Shown here piece by piece: positions 61,299 through 64,000 of a stretch of 64,000 nucleotides of DNA (within the stretch, counting starts at the first letter, position 1; the number at the start of each line of letters is the position of its first letter). The notes beneath the pieces were generated by a model. That model was not told the DNA's origin. It saw only the letters and a list, made by a program, of their open reading frames with translations, and did no database searches. The stretch spans positions 186,001-250,000 of the forward strand of contig NZ_LMNX01000002.1 in the NCBI RefSeq assembly GCF_001423425.1. Direction: 5' to 3'. The position numbers and the translations under genes were made by a program. This DNA is from Rhizobium sp. Leaf306. GTDB taxonomy: Bacteria; Pseudomonadota; Alphaproteobacteria; Rhizobiales; Rhizobiaceae.

Positions 61299-62006
61299 AT
61301 GCGCTACGCAATCTATTTTACGCCACCTGCGCATGATCCGCTGACGCTTGCCGCGGCGCAATGGCTAGGCCGCAGTGCCTATTCCGGCGAGGCGATGGAG
61401 CCGCCCGAGATCTGCAACCTTGGTTTGCATGAGATCGCCTATCATACCGCGCTGCCGCGTCGCTGCGGTTTTCACGCCACGCTGAAGGCGCCGTTCCGGC
61501 TGGCGCCTGAGATCACCGAACAGATGCTGCTGCGCCACCTGATGCGCTTTGCCGGCGCGCATGATCCGTTCGAACTGCCGCCTCTCGAAGTGGCCCGGCT
61601 CGGCAATTATTTCGGGCTTGTGCCGGCGCTTCCCTGCGAGCGGATGCGGTTTCTCGCCTGCGCCGTCGTGCAGGAATTCGATGCGTTTCGGGCGCCGCTC
61701 TCGGAAGGCGAACTGGAACGCGCCGATCCCGGCGATCTCTCGGCACCGCAGTTTTCCAATCTCTATCGCTGGGGCAACCCTTACGTGATGGAAGAATACC
61801 GTTTTCACATGACGCTGACGGGCCCGATGACACCAGCCGAGATGCCGCGTTTCGAAACGGCCTTGCGCGCCCATTTCAATCCGTATCTGCTGCGTCCCTT
61901 GGAAATCGCCAATATCGCGCTGTTCGTCGAGAATGAGCCCGGTGCGCCGTTCCATGTCCATTCTCTGCATCCGATGGGGCGCGTTTCCGCCCGCAAGATC
62001 GCCTGA
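61299..62006 (+). CDS. DUF1045 family 2H-type phosphoesterase-fold protein
   Basis: 235 residues. Both halves carry HxT-type motifs (CGFHATLKAPFRLAPE, then YRFHMTLTGPMTPAEM), which mark the 2H phosphoesterase superfamily. DUF1045 members lie in phosphonate operons or, as here, near purine catabolism genes; the substrate is not established. It starts the run of DUF1045, puuE and uraD genes. Confidence 0.85.
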   Translation: MRYAIYFTPPAHDPLTLAAAQWLGRSAYSGEAMEPPEICNLGLHEIAYHTALPRRCGFHATLKAPFRLAPEITEQMLLRHLMRFAGAHDPFELPPLEVARLGNYFGLVPALPCERMRFLACAVVQEFDAFRAPLSEGELERADPGDLSAPQFSNLYRWGNPYVMEEYRFHMTLTGPMTPAEMPRFETALRAHFNPYLLRPLEIANIALFVENEPGAPFHVHSLHPMGRVSARKIA

Positions 62007-62077
62007 GCGATCACGTTCCGTCTCGACATCGGCGGAAAGGCTGGGCTACCTTCCACAAGAGATAATCGAGGTGGACC

Positions 62078-63034
62078 ATGCCCATAACCATAAAAGACTA
62101 CCCCCGCGATCTCGTCGGCTATGGCCGCCACACGCCTGATCCGAAATGGCCCGGCGGCGCCAATATCGCCGTGCAATTCGTGATCAATTACGAAGAGGGC
62201 GGCGAAAGCTCGATCCTGGATGATGATCCGGCGTCGGAAAACCTCTTGTCGGAGATCGTCGGCGCCGCCGCCTGGCCGGGCCAGCGCAATCTCAACATGG
62301 AATCGATCTACGAATACGGTTCGCGCGCCGGTTTCTGGCGGCTGCACCGGCTGTTTACCGAACTCAAGGTCCAGACCACCGTCTACGGCGTGACGCTTGC
62401 CATGGCCCGCAATCCCGAAGCTGTCTCAGCCATGAAGGAAGCCGGTTGGGAGATCGCCAGCCACGGTTATCGCTGGCTGGAATACAAGGATTTCGACGAA
62501 GCGCGGGAACGCGAACACATCCTTGAGGCGGTGCGCCTGCATACGGAGCTTACCGGCGAGCGTCCCTATGGCATGTATCAGGGAAAGCCATCCGACAACA
62601 CGCTGAAGCTTGTCATGGAAGAGGGCGGTTTCCTCTATTCGTCCGACAGCTACGCCGACGATCTGCCCTATTGGGTTCCCGGGTTGGATGGCAAGCCGTT
62701 CCTGATCATCCCCTATACGCTGGAAACCAACGACATGCGCTTTGCCACGCCGCAGGGTTTCAACACCGGCGATCAGTTCTTCACCTATCTCAAGGATGCA
62801 TTCGACACGCTTTACCGCGAGGGACAGGAGGGCGCGGCAAAGATGCTGTCGGTCGGCCTGCATTGCCGCCTCGTCGGGCGTCCGGGTCGCGTTGCTGCGC
62901 TGCGCCGGTTCATGGAATACGTGCTCTCCCACGACAAGGTCTGGCTGCCGCAACGCATCGAGATCGCCCGCCACTGGCACGCCCATCACAAGCCCTCAGA
63001 TGCGTCGATGACCAGCACGGTGGCTGCACGATGA
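62078..63034 (+). CDS. puuE: Allantoinase, PuuE (polysaccharide-deacetylase fold)
   Basis: 318 residues. The family starts YPRDLVGYGRHTPDPKWPGG and carries VQFVINYEEGGESSILDDD, the WEIASHGYRWLEYKD metal-site region and YGMYQGKPSDNTLKL, with MLSVGLHCRLVGRPGR near the end. It hydrolyses allantoin to allantoate in purine catabolism. It is translationally coupled to uraD (ATGA overlap), the next step in the ureide pathway. Confidence 0.93.
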   Translation: MPITIKDYPRDLVGYGRHTPDPKWPGGANIAVQFVINYEEGGESSILDDDPASENLLSEIVGAAAWPGQRNLNMESIYEYGSRAGFWRLHRLFTELKVQTTVYGVTLAMARNPEAVSAMKEAGWEIASHGYRWLEYKDFDEAREREHILEAVRLHTELTGERPYGMYQGKPSDNTLKLVMEEGGFLYSSDSYADDLPYWVPGLDGKPFLIIPYTLETNDMRFATPQGFNTGDQFFTYLKDAFDTLYREGQEGAAKMLSVGLHCRLVGRPGRVAALRRFMEYVLSHDKVWLPQRIEIARHWHAHHKPSDASMTSTVAAR

Positions 63035-63528
63035 CCGCCCGCAACGATTTCGTCGCGACCTTCGGTGGTGTGTTCGAACATTCGCCCTTTATCGCCGAGC
63101 GCGCCTATGACGGCGGCATGATCTTCGTGCCGCTGACCGCCAAGGGCGTGCATGAGGCGATGGTGGCGGTTTTTCGCGCCGCGGACCCGCAGGAGAAGCT
63201 CGGCATCCTCAACGCCCATCCGGACCTTGCCGGCAAGCTCGCCATCGCCGGCGGATTGACTGAAGAGAGCAAAAGCGAACAGGCCGGCGCCGGTCTCGAT
63301 CGTCTGAGCCCAGATGAGCACGCACGCTTCACCGAACTCAACGCCGCCTATGTCGCAAAATTCGGCTTCCCCTTCATCATCGCCGTCAAGGGCCTGACAC
63401 GGGACGACATCCTCGCCGCCTTCGAGACCCGCGTCGGCAACGACGCCGATGAGGAGTTCAAGACCGCCTGCGCCCAGGTGGAAAGGATCGCGCATCTGCG
63501 GTTGCTGGCCCTTTTGCCGGAGACGTGA
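63031..63528 (+). CDS. uraD: OHCU decarboxylase
   Basis: 165 residues of the UraD fold: FGGVFEHSPFIAERAYDGGM, LGILNAHPDLAGKLAIAGGL (with the catalytic His), DRLSPDEHARFTELNAAYVA and the GFPFIIAVKGLTRDDILAAF region. It decarboxylates 2-oxo-4-hydroxy-4-carboxy-5-ureidoimidazoline to (S)-allantoin, the substrate of PuuE. The start ATG overlaps the puuE stop. Full-length for the family. Confidence 0.93.
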   Translation: MTARNDFVATFGGVFEHSPFIAERAYDGGMIFVPLTAKGVHEAMVAVFRAADPQEKLGILNAHPDLAGKLAIAGGLTEESKSEQAGAGLDRLSPDEHARFTELNAAYVAKFGFPFIIAVKGLTRDDILAAFETRVGNDADEEFKTACAQVERIAHLRLLALLPET

Positions 63529-63590
63529 GGGGGTTGCTTTCTTCGCCGTCGCTTGTGGCCTATATTGGATGGATAACGAGTGGTGGCCAC

Positions 63591-63881
63591 ATGAGACCGT
63601 CGGAAGCGCTGGAGAAAAACAGGGGAGTGATCCGGGAGATTGTCGCCCGTCGGCAGGTCTTCAACGCGCGCGTCTACGGTTCCGTCCTGCGGGGCGAGGA
63701 TCATGCCGGAAGCGATCTGGATATTCTGGTCGACCCGTCGCCGGATACATCGCTTTTCACCCTTGGCGGGCTGCAATGGGAGCTCGAACAAGCACTCGGC
63801 GTGCCCGTCGATATCAAGGTGCCCGGCGACTTTCCTCCCAATTTGCGCGAGCGCATCGTTTCTGAAGCGCTCGCCATATGA
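63591..63881 (+). CDS. mntA: MNT-type nucleotidyltransferase (MntA antitoxin)
   Basis: 96 residues from ATG 63591. The minimal nucleotidyltransferase motif GSVLRGEDHAGSDLDILVDP (GSxxxGxxxxxSDxD) is complete, with a third acid in VDIKVPGD. Family members AMPylate and so silence HEPN RNases. The stop overlaps the start of the next gene (ATGA), the normal layout of MntA-HepT type VII pairs. It lies directly after uraD, an unusual but probably accidental neighbour. Confidence 0.9.
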   Translation: MRPSEALEKNRGVIREIVARRQVFNARVYGSVLRGEDHAGSDLDILVDPSPDTSLFTLGGLQWELEQALGVPVDIKVPGDFPPNLRERIVSEALAI

Positions 63882-64000
63882 CGGGCGGCCGGCTGGAGGT
63901 CTACCTAGAGCGCATGTCAGTCGCGGGATCACGCGCTATTGCTTATGTCGACGGTGCTGACCGCGCATCATTCGGAGCGGACCAGCGGACGCAGGATGCG
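63878..64000 (+). CDS. hepT: HEPN (HepT) toxin, 5' part
   Basis: Runs off the right window edge. The first 41 residues (GRLEVYLERMSVAGSRAIAY, DGADRASFGADQRTQDA) match the N-terminal helices of the DUF86/HepT RNase family, ending in the DxRTQDA segment. The start overlaps the mntA stop. The HEPN catalytic RxxxxH motif would lie beyond the window. Confidence 0.85.
   Translation, partial: MTGGRLEVYLERMSVAGSRAIAYVDGADRASFGADQRTQDA

Noticed and set aside
1..64000. CRISPR arrays, rRNA genes and IS elements
   Set aside because: No regularly spaced direct repeats, rRNA signature or transposase-like protein was seen on either strand.

Overview
The window reads as chromosomal or chromid DNA of an alphaproteobacterium of the Rhizobiales, most likely Rhizobiaceae (Rhizobium/Agrobacterium-like). 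The signs are a high-GC backbone, a plasmid pRiA4b Orf3-like gene, a LigD/SRAP DNA-repair remnant, the ATP-grasp/alpha-E/transglutaminase operon, a RhlE helicase with a Gly/Arg tail, many LysR genes, and purine-degradation genes (puuE, uraD). The genus is inference; there is no rRNA in the window.

Layout. 1-6.4 kb: redox and detoxification genes with local regulators (Old Yellow Enzyme, LysR, MarR with paired operators and an FAD monooxygenase, LysR divergent from an exported MBL-fold hydrolase, an SDR). 6.6-11.9 kb: a minus-strand envelope/redox cluster (beta-propeller, DUF305, DsbA-like, TDT transporter, UDG-family protein, LysR). 12-23 kb: lower-GC accessory DNA with small orphan genes, two standalone PAS paralogues, an SRAP gene, decayed LigD and SRAP fragments, a gene broken by an 8-bp tandem duplication, a G12 tract and a hairpin-rich gene-free stretch. 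23-39 kb: a probable defence island. 39,944-40,020: tRNA-Arg(CCG), its 3' end facing the island. 40-64 kb: higher-GC backbone with an ATP-grasp/alpha-E/transglutaminase operon, transporters, an RTX protein, LysR-oxidoreductase and WYL-LysE regulator-target pairs, RhlE, a five-PAS hybrid histidine kinase, mnmD, an FAD oxidoreductase, a DUF1045-puuE-uraD run and the start of an MNT-HEPN pair.

The centrepiece is a tightly packed four-gene minus-strand operon at 24,843-34,942. In transcription order it holds a ClpB-D2-like AAA+ ATPase, an NrdG-like radical SAM protein, a ~2,085-residue zinc-ribbon/kinase-like/SF1-helicase/Vsr-like-nuclease fusion, and a 452-residue helical protein. The kinase-helicase fusion recalls the Mokosh MkoA architecture, but the other three genes do not match Mokosh or any system I can name. 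Beside it are a convergent PD-(D/E)XK nuclease gene, two genes sharing a small unrecognised domain, an orphan HipB-like regulator with a near-perfect 19-bp inverted-repeat operator, and a Kiwa pair (kwaA with a TTG start, kwaB/DUF4868). I saw no integrase, IS element, CRISPR array or second copy of the tRNA 3' end.
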